Below are positions 20,438-30,589 of a stretch of 64,000 nt of DNA, in pieces. The notes beneath the pieces are model-generated. The model was not told the origin of the DNA and did not search any database. It saw only the letters and a list, made by a program, of their open reading frames with translations. The stretch comes from Papilionanthe hookeriana x Papilionanthe teres (Eukaryota > Streptophyta > Magnoliopsida > Asparagales > Orchidaceae), in NCBI GenBank assembly GCA_022702705.1, contig CM040434.1, positions 18,767,771 to 18,831,770 of the forward strand, written 5' to 3'. Each line of letters opens with the position of its first letter. Position 1 is the stretch's first letter. Position numbers and translations under genes: made by a program.

Positions 20438-21774
20438 ATGAAGTTGATGAAGAAGATTGGTCGTAAAGAGACCGCACAGACTTCAGGACATGGAGGGACT
20501 AGCGGGTTCATTAATTCACACCTCCTCGCCACGAGACATACTCAGGTTCCATCCATGATCACTACTCCAGAGGGTGATCTTGTTGTTGCGTCAGCTAAAA
20601 GTGTTCTGGATGCGCCGTTGGCATGTACAAAGAGAAGAAATGCAAATCTCCACAAGCGTCACCTCTTGGACAGGATGGAGAGGAGACAAACTCGGGAGCT
20701 AGCAACCATGCTATCACCCATTCCAAAAGATTCTTACAATCCTGAAATGAAAGAAAATGATGACAGCCCACCGTGCACTGATACTAAGCCAGAGGCTGCA
20801 GAGGATCCCGCGCTGACATTAGATCCGATGGAAGGAATCTTTGTCAGGTGCTCGACTTGCAACTCGAGTTTACCTAGACTACCTTCAGACACAGGGGCAT
20901 TTTCAAAATGCCCAGAATGTCATGTTCTACAGCTAGAGGAGTATGGCACATTTGAGGCATATGGAGCTGCCTCAATGCTAATCAAGAACAGAGAATACCA
21001 AAATGTAGAGCCGTATGTACCACAGTTTGTCCTACCGCCGCCGCCGCCGCGAGGAGTTCCGGACTACATCATGGCAAAAATCAGAAGGAATAGAAAGCAA
21101 GAATTTCAACACTATGAAGACATACAAGGAAAGTTTTTCAATATCATGGAAGGACTCGAGCTATACACTGATGTATTTTCGAGGAAAGATGAAGAAGAAA
21201 TTATGTACTGCATTGACACTCTTCAGACTTTGGGCAGAGTGGGTCGTTTGAGGCCGAGGACATATACAGAGCCGACTAAATGGAAAAGAGGAATGATCGA
21301 CAAGGTAATTCCCCGGTAATCTTACAGCATGATGAGGTGGACCCGATGCCACCGCAAATTAAGAAGATGATAAAGAGAATGGTCGAGTGGCATGTGTTGC
21401 CTGCAGACTGTATTCCTAATAGCTGCATCATAAATATTTATGAGGACAGGGACTGTATCCCGCCTCATATCGACCACCATGACTTTGTGAGACCCTTTTG
21501 CATGGTCTCTTTTATAAGTCAAAGCAATATCTTGTTTGGACAAGAAATCTAGATTGTTGGACCTGGAGAATTTCGAGGTTCTGTTGAAATTCCCTTACCA
21601 GTCGGATCAGTGCTGGTATTAAAAGGAAATGGAGCATATTTGGAAAAACACTGCATCCCAGGAGTTACAAGAAAAAGGGTGTCAGTCACCTTTAGAAGAA
21701 TGGATGAAGATAAAGCGCCATTTTACTACGAACTAGATCCAGAATTAGAGAACCTTAGTCCTTTGCCACTGTGA
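20438..21774 (+). pseudogene. ALKBH9/10-like 2OG-Fe(II) RNA demethylase ORF in a retrotransposon (H)
   Basis: AlkB-family dioxygenase captured by the element; plant ALKBH9/10 proteins remove N6-methyl groups from RNA. Part 1 (20438-21319, 293 codons): basic N-terminus, KRRNANLHKRHLLDRMERR at about 65-83, a zinc-ribbon-like CSTC...CPEC (Cys 138, 141, 158, 161), a proline run, then GKFFNIMEGLELYTDVFS and GRLRPRTYTEPTKWKRG, clearly the start of the plant ALKBH9/10 core. Part 2, in another frame (21280-21774): GNSPVILQHDEVDPMPP, IINIYEDRDCIPPHIDHHDF with the HxD iron ligands (His 21466, Asp 21472), the distal His in LEKHCIPGV (21649), and RKRVSVTFRRMD with the 2OG-binding Arg. A small deletion plus frameshift at about 21290 and a TAG at 21550 break it. 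It lies on the same strand as pol, ~350 nt downstream. The N-terminal 225 residues are not recognised. Confidence 0.88.
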
Positions 21775-22592
21775 CGGCAGTAACTCCGGGTGTTCGCGAG
21801 GGGACTTTTGTTCCGAAGCTTAACCTTGGCAGGTTGGCTCGTCCCCGCAGCAGTTCAGGCAGCAGAAGTTCACTACCCCTTTCAACGGGTCATGACAGTC
21901 GTTGTCACCACTTATGCAGCAGCCAGACAATATAATATGTCAGATCTATTCTGTTTTGTACACATGATCTACTTTTGGATGCTTGTCAGCATATGATCAG
22001 TTGTACTACTTTCAGCAAAATTAATGAAGATTTCTATTTTCAGAAATACCTTTTTCAGCGCGACAGTCGAAAGCCGTAGAACCACGTGTTTGGTTCCAAA
22101 ATGAAAAGGATAAAAGAATGATGCAGAAGAAAAGGATAAAAAGATAATCAAATTAAAATCAAAATGAACCCGAAAATTAAAATCAAAACAAAATCAAAAT
22201 CAAAATTTAAAATAGAAATTTAAATCAAATGAAACATAATGAAACAAAATAAATTGAAAGGAAATGATGAATTTAAAACAAACAAATGATAATATTCTCC
22301 TTCTCGAGATTCCAACTCTTTGTACTCATCTTCGAATCATTCGTTTTTGCGGGCACTCCGTGAAAATTGGCACCTTTCACACAGCGCCACTTCTCATAAA
22401 TTCGAAATATCATGAAATTCTACAAATTTTGCAATGGCTACCGGTCTCGGCCGAATTGCACCAAATTGCTTTCTTTGAAAGTCAATACCAAGTTTTACCA
22501 AATTCTCCTCAAATGAAATTCTGGGATCAGTACTTGAGTTTTGAATCCCTCCTGTTACCCCTTGGGCCGGATGTGAGTCCTTGAGCTTTCCA
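21775..22592 (+). other. 3' UTR of H between AlkB ORF and array
   Basis: Non-coding. The first ~60 bp (GAGGGGACTTTTGTTC and following) match sequence at the same place in F, showing that the homology runs past the stop codon. Then an A-rich AAAATCAAAATC stretch near 22150-22260 and diverged repeat-like sequence. Confidence 0.6.
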
Positions 22593-23350
22593 CCCCAAAA
22601 TTCTCTATATTTTCATCTCCCTTCTGAGAAATTTTTTGCCTTCCATGAAATTCTGGGAGCGGAGCTTAGTCGTCTGATTCCCCCAAAGTTCCCTATATTT
22701 TCATCTCCTTTCCAAGAAATTTTCTGCCTTCCATGAAATTCCGGGAACGGAGCTCAGTCATCCATTTCCCTAAAATTCCCTATATTTTCCACTTTCTATT
22801 CGAGAAATTTTCTGTCTTCCATGAAATTCCGGGAACGGAGCTTAGTCGTCTGATTCCCTCAAGATTCCCTAATTTTTCATTTCCTATCTGAGAAATTTTC
22901 TACTTTCCATGAAATTCCGAGAATGGAGCTTAGTCATCCGATTCCCCCAAAATTCCTTATATTTGCATCTCCCTTCTGAGACATTTTCCGCCTTCCATGA
23001 AATTCCGGGAACGGAGCTTAGTCGTCTAATTCCCCCAAAATTCCCTAATTTTCTATTTCCCTTCCGAGAAATTTTCTGTCTTCCATGAAATTTCGGGAAT
23101 GGATCTTAGTCGTCTGATTCTTCTAAAATTCCCTAATTTTCCATTTCCTATCCGAGAAATTTCCCACCTTCCATGAAATTCTGGGAACGGAGCTTAGTCC
23201 TCTGATTCCCCCAAAATTCTCTAATTTTCCATTTCCCTTCCGAGAAATTTTCCGCCTTCTATGAAATTCCGGGAATAGGGCTTAGTCGTCTGATTTCCCC
23301 AAAATTCCCTAATTTTCCATCGCCCATCCGAGAAATTTTCCCACACTCAC
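22593..23350 (+). repeat. 88-bp tandem array, 3' UTR of H
   Basis: Successive CCATGAAATT words begin at 22643, 22731, 22819, 22907, 22995, 23083, 23171 and 23259 (the last as CTATGAAATT), exactly 88 bp apart each time. Each unit holds CCGGGAACGGAGCTTAGTCG and CCGAGAAATTTTC. About 8.5 copies. It is the positional equivalent of F's 37-bp array but unrelated in sequence, as expected for the hypervariable 3' UTR of Tat elements. Confidence 0.95.
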
Positions 23351-23947
23351 GAAATCTTGAGGTTGGTACCGAAATTCTGATTCTCATCTCGAGACTGGTA
23401 CTATAATCATAGTTCTTACCCTACGGGATCAGTACCTAAATTCTGGCTCCCACCTTCCGGAATCGATACTGAAATTCTTATTTCTCCTCTGCACTCACTT
23501 CTAACTCGAAACTTCCCACAAAATTAAAATTTTCAAATTTAAAATTCCACAAATTCTAAAATTTTTGTAAGTTCCATAAAAATTGAATTTAAAATTAAAA
23601 CTTAAAATTAAAATTAAAACTCAAAATTAAATTAAAATTCAAACTCAAATTTTAAATTGAATTCTAAATCCCAATTCTAAATCTAAATTCCAACTTCAAA
23701 TCTATTCGAAACGAACTCCTTCAGAGTTTGGAGGCTTGAAATTCATAGCTTCTCTCATGAAGGTATTCGATTTTCCATCCCCAGCAAGAGCTCCCGGGAC
23801 TTGGAGGTTTCAACCAAATAATCCCAAGCGGAAGCTTTCTTGTTAAATTCTGTATTTGTCTTGAGCTTTGAATCAGACAGTTGTGTTAGTTTTGTTGATA
23901 TAGTCGGTCAACACCAATACATGTAGTGTGCTTGCCCAGCACACAAC
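23351..23947 (+). other. 3' UTR between array and LTR (H)
   Basis: Continuation of the non-coding 3' region, with AAAATTAAAACT runs near 23570-23640. The last ~60 bp (GTTAGTTTTGTTGATA, CCAATACAT, GTGTGCTTG, AGCACAC) match the sequence before F's LTR and contain an inverted pair GTGTGCT/AGCACAC. Confidence 0.6.
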
Positions 23948-23965
23948 ACCTATTGGGGGTCCATT
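23948..23965 (+). other. Polypurine tract of H
   Basis: ACCTATTGGGGGTCCATT immediately before the TGTTGACC LTR start, shared with F (minus strand, 6358-6376). It is the likely plus-strand priming site. Confidence 0.6.
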
Positions 23966-25933
23966 TGTTGACCACACTTTTGGTTGAGGTCTAGTTTCTC
24001 TTTAGAATAGCCTAGGGTCTAGCCATAAGACTCTCCTAGTGACTTCCTTAGAAGACTAGTCATGGAACCCCTCCCCAAAGAAATTCAAACTTTTCTCACT
24101 TCATTGGAAGTTTTCATATGCTTATGTCATAACCTCCAGCTTTTGGGAGGAAGAGACCAAGCGTAAGGAAGCCCAGGGGAGGTCTCCTATAGGTGGTCAG
24201 ACCTTAGGATATGCCCTGGGGGGTCTGGAGCTTACACCACAATTGCACTACAAACTCACAACCCTAAACAAAGCACGTCACCTTTGATCTCCTAACTCTT
24301 TGGAAACACATGTAAGTGGTTTTTCCAAGCTCTTAGCCTTAAGCTAGGGTTTGTCTAATACTAACACAAAGAGGACCAAATGAGGGTGACCCTTAGTCCA
24401 TGACACAACCTAACCAATTCCATATTACTCACTTTCAACCAATCCCAATTTTCCCAAAACTCTAAATTTCTAACACATTTGCCCCAAAATACCCAAAATA
24501 ACCCCAAAACTCTAAAATCCCCCAAAATTTCCAAAATCACCCAAATTATCCATAAATCTTCAAAAATCTTTCCAAAATACTCCTTACCACTCAAATTAAC
24601 CAAAATTACCCAAAATTACCAAATTTCCTAAAAAATCCCCAAAATGACAAAAATGCCCCTCTTAGCCCAAAATTCCAAAAATTCTAAAAATTCCCAAAAA
24701 TTTCCAAAATCTCCTAAATATTCTAAATTTCATTTCTCTCAACTACCACGTGACTCAATTTGGCCAATTTAGCCCAACTTAAACAAAAGCCCCAATTTAA
24801 CCCATCTTAACCCAAAAGTGCCTAAACTAAACCCAATGTCTACCCAATTCATCCCAATTTTGCCCAATTTCAATTCTAAACTTTAATTCAACATCTCTAA
24901 TACTAATATAAAACAAATACAAGGCCAATTTGACCCACATTTGAATTCAATTTCACTTGAAACCCAAAATCCCCAATTTTGCCTAAGTGACCCAATTCAC
25001 CCCCAAATTGACCCAATGTCAACCAATTCCCCTAAATTTTAATTCTAAACCCCTCATAATACTCCTCTAAACTGAATTGAACCATCAATTTCCCCCAATT
25101 TGGATGTTAGCCCCATTCAAATCCACTTGAACCAAGCTTACCCAAGTTTAACCCAAATTGAATACATTACCAAAATCCCCAAAATTGATTGTCCAAGACC
25201 CCAAATTTCCACCCAATTGATGTTGGGAATTCTTTAAGACATCCCCCTAGAACATTTAGAACCTTCAATTGGGCCTAAACCCCACTCTAGCCCAACCTAA
25301 AAGCAAACTTAGCCAACTTACCCCAAATTGACCAAAATCCCAAACAAAGCCAAATTAACTTACCAAATCAATTCAACACCACTCCAATCCTTTTCTAAAC
25401 CATTCATGACACTCATGTGGACCATTTTGAACAATCAATTTGGTCCAACTCAAGCTAAAACCCAAGCTAGCGGAACCTAAACCCAATGTGACCCAAATTG
25501 AACACATGACTTAATGTCACCCAAATTAAACCAAATTAACCAAATTAACTACATGGCAGCCAACCTTAGGACCCCTAGGACTAGTTTGACCTGACCTAAG
25601 CCAAGTCCATTGAGTCATTGACTAAAGTTTTCTCCCCTAGGGACCAATGGATCCTCCTCTTTATGGCTAGCTCATGTCTCCCCATAACCCTTAAATAAGT
25701 AACCATAATACTAAGTTAGATGCCTTTGTTGCATTCCTCACAATCCCTTGCACCCGGCCACCTTCCCTGTCCTTACCGGCCATCCCAGCTGTAAGAATGG
25801 CTCAGCTCGAGCGCCCCCATGCCCCATTAAACCCATAATTGAGCCTTGTCAGTGAGGTATCACCACAATAATCAATGTCAAGCGGCCTAAAGCACCCAAA
25901 GACAGGGCTTGAGCTCCACTCATTGGCCATGGC

Positions 25934-25940
25934 TATAAAA
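25934..25940 (+). promoter_or_regulatory. TATA box of LTR B
   Basis: GGCTATAAAAGCC, 1.97 kb inside the LTR, followed by AACTCTGCC, which also occurs after the TATA box in copy C. Confidence 0.75.
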
Positions 25941-25967
25941 GCCACCTCCTCATGAACAAAACTAGGT

Positions 25968-26368
25968 GCTAAATTCTGTAACCAAACTCTGCCAAAATCT
26001 CACCAGAGCTCCTCCAGACCTCCCTAAGATCATTCTAGCCACTTTCCTTCCCTGATTCCCACTACCATAGCTCAATTTCAGGGCTCAAATTTGGCTGGAA
26101 ACCATGACACATTTCCCCACAACTCCACAGTGTACTAAAGTTCAATTAACTGCACCCACGCTTTCACAGCAGCGAAAGAAGAAGATCTCCCATCAAAGCC
26201 CCATCACAGAAGGCCTCTGCACCAGACTTCTATCAACACCTAAACTCGAGTCCGGTCGAGTTTGGGTCTAGATAATTCACCAAGGCAAAAGACTCCATCA
26301 GGAGCCTCGTTGGGACCTATCAAATTGACACAGCCATCTGATTGAGGCCTCCACTCTCATACAAAGGT
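25968..26368 (+). other. Putative LTR exon 1 and donor, copy B
   Basis: About 400 nt from the expected start site to CAAAG|GTATTGG (GT 26367-26368), followed by CTCTTCCTCCCGAGCTT, which is shared with A and (as CTCTTCTTCCCGAGCTT) C. Indels relative to C argue against coding. Confidence 0.5.
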
Positions 26369-26579
26369 ATTGGACTCGCTCTTCCTCCCGAGCTTTTCTT
26401 CATCCTCCATAATTGTATAATGTATTTCATATCGTATAAACTATATGGATAGGTTGTCCAGGCTAGATGAAGTTCTAGGAACAAACCCTATGTGATTTGG
26501 TTAAGTCTAGCTCGAGATCTTAGGTCTGAAAGGTCAATGATTTACGGACTAGGTCAGTTGAGACGATGACCAAGAACCA

Positions 26580-26730
26580 TCAGATCGCGCGTGTAATGAA
26601 CGGATGGCCAGGATTGCGTCGGATGACCCTTGATGCATAAAGTGCGGAGCTGAGTCAGATGACAGTGCCGAATGGGAGCGTGTTGTTTGGACTTTAGCAG
26701 CTACCGAGGTAGAGGTAGTGTCACGTGGTT
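26580..26730 (+). other. CpG-rich block, LTR B
   Basis: CGATGACCAAGAACCATCAGAT, GGCCAGGATTGCGTCGGATG and following. It aligns with the CpG-rich block of C; several CpGs have become TpG/CpA, as expected of methylated repeats. Confidence 0.55.
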
Positions 26731-29033
26731 AAATAGAGAAATAGGATATTTTTGAATTATTTAAATCACCTAAACTTTAAAAATCCATATTTGAGCCAAA
26801 AAAATCATAAAAATAAAAGGAAATACTCTCTTGCTCAGTGAACAGAGGAGAACAATGTGGAAATGGTTTGAAGTTTATTTAATGAATGTATGATTTTCAA
26901 TTGATTAAATACCCTCTGAAGTATTTTGATTTTCATGCATGTAAACATTTCACCATGGCTTGATATTTTGGCATGTTACTATCTCTGTCATGAGGGATAT
27001 TCCCTGATTTTTCCAAGGTCAGAGGAGATCCCTAGACAGAGAACTCTATTTTTCAAGTTTAAGTGTCTGTTTTCATAAATTAAATCTAATAATTAGCATG
27101 TTGATTAAAAATTCCAAAAATATATGGTAGGTTCCTTATAGTCAGAGAACCCTGGGAAAAATTTATCATGGATTAAAACAGTGAAAATAAGCTTAACTAT
27201 CCACTTAACCTAAAACAATCTTTTAATTAATTAGCACAAAATAAAAATCAAAATAACATAAAAATTATTCTCCATTGTGCTTCAGGGGCAGAGGAACTCC
27301 ACTAAAAATATTGGAACCATTTTGAATTAATTTAATAAGTCAAATGATTTTTCTTAAGTCCAATGACATTTTTGGAACTTAAATGATATTTAAAAATTAA
27401 AATACAATTCAAAAAATTATGAAAATTGCTTTAGGAGTCCTCTGTAATCGGAGGAGTTTTATAACAATAAAATTATAATTTAAGTAAAAATTTTATTTTC
27501 AAACATATTTTAATATTTAAATAATTAAAAAATAAGAAAAATCGCAAAATTAATAAAATGCGTGGAAATGTTCAAAATTGCTTCCTAAACACTTAGGAGC
27601 AATTGGAATATTTTTCCTTTATGTCTAAATGAATATATTAATTTTCTAAGGATCAAAATAATTTTTTAAAGGCGAAAAAGTGATTTTTTTACAACTTCTC
27701 ACTAAAATAATTCTAATAAATAAAAAAATCAGAAAAAAATATAATTTGCTTCTTTAGGTTCCCTGACCTAAGAGAGATTTTTAAAAAATACAAAACATAA
27801 TTTTCCACCTTTAAAATATTTTACATTTAATAAATACTCCAAAACCCAAAATAATTGTAATAATTAAAATATAATTTAAACACTCATGAAATTTGGTCTA
27901 AGTGGTTCTCTGACTTAAGGCTATAGCCAGTAAAAATAAGAAGCGATTTGGATCCACCTTGATCAAGTTATTGAGTTTCATTGAAAATCACTATTTTTGC
28001 ATTAAAATAAATATAAAAATTAAATTAAAATTTTAAAAATCACATTTTTCTCCTTTAATGTTTTAATTAACCCATAAAAATTTCAAAGTCATTTGAGCTA
28101 AACTTAATGAATTATGAAGTAATAAAGACCCTTAGGGGTAAAATGATAATTTTGGAAAATTTAGCCTTAATTAATATTTAGGCTTAATAAAAATGAGAAA
28201 AGGGTAATAAATGACCTTAATTATTATGTTGGATGATTGAAATATCAAGGGATAAATGGTATAAACCCATTGCAATTTTGTCACATTAAAATTAAATATG
28301 TAAATTTCCTTAATCATCATAATTTAGAAGAAAAATCAAATTAAAAAGAGTCTTAAAGTTAGGGATTGATTTTGGAAGTTAATATTCCACTAACTTAATC
28401 CCCCTTTATTTGATGTTTAAATGATAAATCAATAGTTTGATAAGAATCATAATAATGAAATTTCCTTTTCTAAAGACATAAAAATATCCATTAAAAAATC
28501 TTAAGGGCTTAGTAATGAGCTAGGATTAATCAAATAATTAACTAACAAAAATTAGAAAAGAAAAACATAATTAATTTTAAAACTATATTTTGAACATTAC
28601 AAGCCCATTGAAATTTGATAAAATCTTCCATAAGTTAAATTTTGCCTCTAATGAACCACCCACATAATTCTTAAGTAAAAAACCAAATGATAATTACCCC
28701 TCCTTTCGGGATGACTAAAACATTGGCTCATTGAGTATAAGGGTATGAAACAGATAAATCATTTAATAACTTTGACGAGTTCAAGGGACCTCAAGGAAGC
28801 TCAAAAGGAATGTGAAGTATCTAGGTCTCTCCTGGATCTTTTCACAAGTCTTCTGGACACCTTGTTGGACTATTGTACTTATCATCTCTATTAAATGAAA
28901 ATATCTCTCGAATAAATGAATGGAATTCACCAGGTTACGACATAGAGCTTGGTAGGCCTGTGACGAACCTATCCATAGGATTTTACTTCCCTGCAAATTA
29001 TAAATTTTTATTGCAAGAATACTAAAGTTTCAG

Positions 29034-29059
29034 GTGAAGATGGCGGGAAGACCCACCAG
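29034..29059 (+). other. Putative 26-nt ATG mini-exon in LTR B
   Basis: A TTTCAG acceptor (AG at 29032-29033), then 26 nt containing ATGGCGGGAAGACC (ATG 29040-29042), then the donor GTATGC. Same length and ATG position as in A and C despite substitutions (ACG/GCG, TCC/ACC). Confidence 0.5.
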
Positions 29060-30207
29060 GTATGCTTTTATTTTAATGCAATTTACTTACCTGCACTCTA
29101 ACGTACTTCTTTTTCTTGAAAACCTAAAGCTAAATAACAATGTCACCCTGCATGAAAAATGAAACATTTAGGATAGCTACAAAACTGAAACCAAAAATGA
29201 AAATTAAAAAAATTCAGGATAAGATAAAATTCACTGCCACAATATTTAAAATATAAAACAACTCAAAATTTAATCACAAAAAAAAAACAAAAATCATAAT
29301 TGCAATTAAACTAAAATGTCTCGTTGGATGATCGGGAATTCCTCGGAGGAGGTAACCCACGTGTTGCTAACGGGGTTTCCCACAGTCTACATGAAATTAT
29401 GGAACTCATTAAGTTGAGTTTAGTAAATTCATTTGGACTAAGTGAATCCGATGAAAATAGCAATGCCGGGATGAAGTAACTGTGGGATCTTAATCGATGT
29501 TGTTATAATTAACTTTAATGTTCTCCTAATAAAATATTAAGACACTCAATTTAAATATTTTCAAAACATGACACTTCTCTTTTCTCCTCAATTGACACTT
29601 CTTTAAACTAAACCTGCTACGACGAAGAGCTTGGAGCATGCATAGTGGGTAGCACGGCCATCTATAGCAGTAAATCTTGTCTACGTCAGTGAAACCATTC
29701 CTCAGAAATAAACAACAAGTCATAGGACATCGAGGTAGCCTACCTAGTTCCGGATAAATCTTCACATCATCTTTAGGCTCTTGCATAACTATGTTGTGCA
29801 ACATAAGCCCTAACTCGTCTTAGGTTTCTGAGGTTGTCATCGGGTATGACATAAATCCTCCTATCTTCCAAGCCATTCACATGATTGGTATCAAGTGAAT
29901 GTACGTCCTAAATAATAAAATTGATATGATGAAAAACCAAATAAATATCCAAAATCAAAGCCAAACCATAGGATAGTTCGGGTAGACATCAAGATTTTTT
30001 TCTTGAATCTATGTTCTTCCCTTAGCCTTCTCTCCTTTGGATTCTGATAAAAATAAAATGTTTCAAAACTTGAGCCATTCACCTATTGAATTTCCGACTG
30101 TCACATTTTTTAAGAAAACCTTACCTTTGGAGGTCATGAATATAAATATTTCCTTATCTATATCAAGAGTTTTCTCAATTGATTTTGGTTACCTAAGATG
30201 TAATTAA

Positions 30208-30431
30208 CTATAGGGGCTTGCCCTTATAGAAAACTTAAAGATCCCAGATTAATATAACCCCTATCTAATTCCTTAATATTAGATAGGGGAAATTGTTGGT
30301 AAAAATGATTCGCAGACCAAACAGATGTCATAGATTATTTAGTTTATTTGATCAAGTCTCACCTCAAGCCACGTATTTATTTTTCGAGATAAATACATGA
30401 CTTGTGGTGAAATGTTTGATTATTTAAACTA
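30208..30431 (+). other. Three-hairpin cassette near the 3' end of LTR B
   Basis: Hairpin I (30208-30229): CTATAGGGG / CCCTTATAG, loop CTTG. Hairpin II (30258-30289): 12-bp perfect stem CCCCTATCTAAT / ATTAGATAGGGG, 8-nt loop. Hairpin III (30340-30431): arms TAGTTTATTTGATCAA...GTATTTAT and ATAAATAC...AAACTA, 8-nt apical loop, imperfect middle. All three occur in C at the same distance from the LTR end, with compensated changes in II and III. Confidence 0.75.
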
Positions 30432-30589
30432 TTATTTATATGAGATCGGTTTGATTTCACATTCAAAATTTAAATGTTATTTTTAAAATCCATATATATA
30501 TTAAATTAAATTAAATTTCTATTTTATAAAATTATATTTTAAACCTTTTCAAAAATATCAACCTAAAAACACACAAGGATTTTAAACGG

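Larger units (their letters stand above)
14554..30575 (+). mobile_element. Tat/Ogre-like element H with AlkB ORF, 5'-truncated
   Basis: Plus-strand element: end of gag/linker, protease, RT, RNase H, second RNase H, integrase, AlkB-type ORF, 88-bp tandem array, polypurine tract and a ~6.6-kb 3' LTR (copy B). The 5' LTR, primer site and most of gag are absent because it abuts minus-strand element F near 14553 (border approximate). Assigning B as its 3' LTR rests on direct adjacency and on a polypurine tract shared with F but not with LTRs C and D. An intact member would exceed 20 kb, the size range of Ogre elements. All ORFs are broken. Confidence 0.85.
23966..30575 (+). mobile_element. 3' LTR of H (giant LTR, copy B)
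   Basis: Begins TGTTGACC at 23966. It carries the landmarks of copies A and C in the same order: U3 rich in CCCAA and TTGACC words, TATAAAA at 25934, donor at 26367, CpG-rich block about 26580-26730, conserved CTTGCTCAGTGAACAGAGGA at 26832, mini-exon at 29034, hairpin cassette 30208-30431. The 3' end is approximate (about 30575), placed by alignment of AACCTAAAAA with the end of C. It is more diverged from A and C than they are from each other and shorter (about 6.6 kb). Confidence 0.8.

Noticed and set aside
20205..20532. Minus-strand ORFs opposite the pol-AlkB spacer
   Set aside because: AT-rich shadows of the plus-strand sequence without motifs.
29526..30082. Minus-strand ORFs in the last part of LTR B
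   Set aside because: The homologous part of LTR C does not keep these frames.
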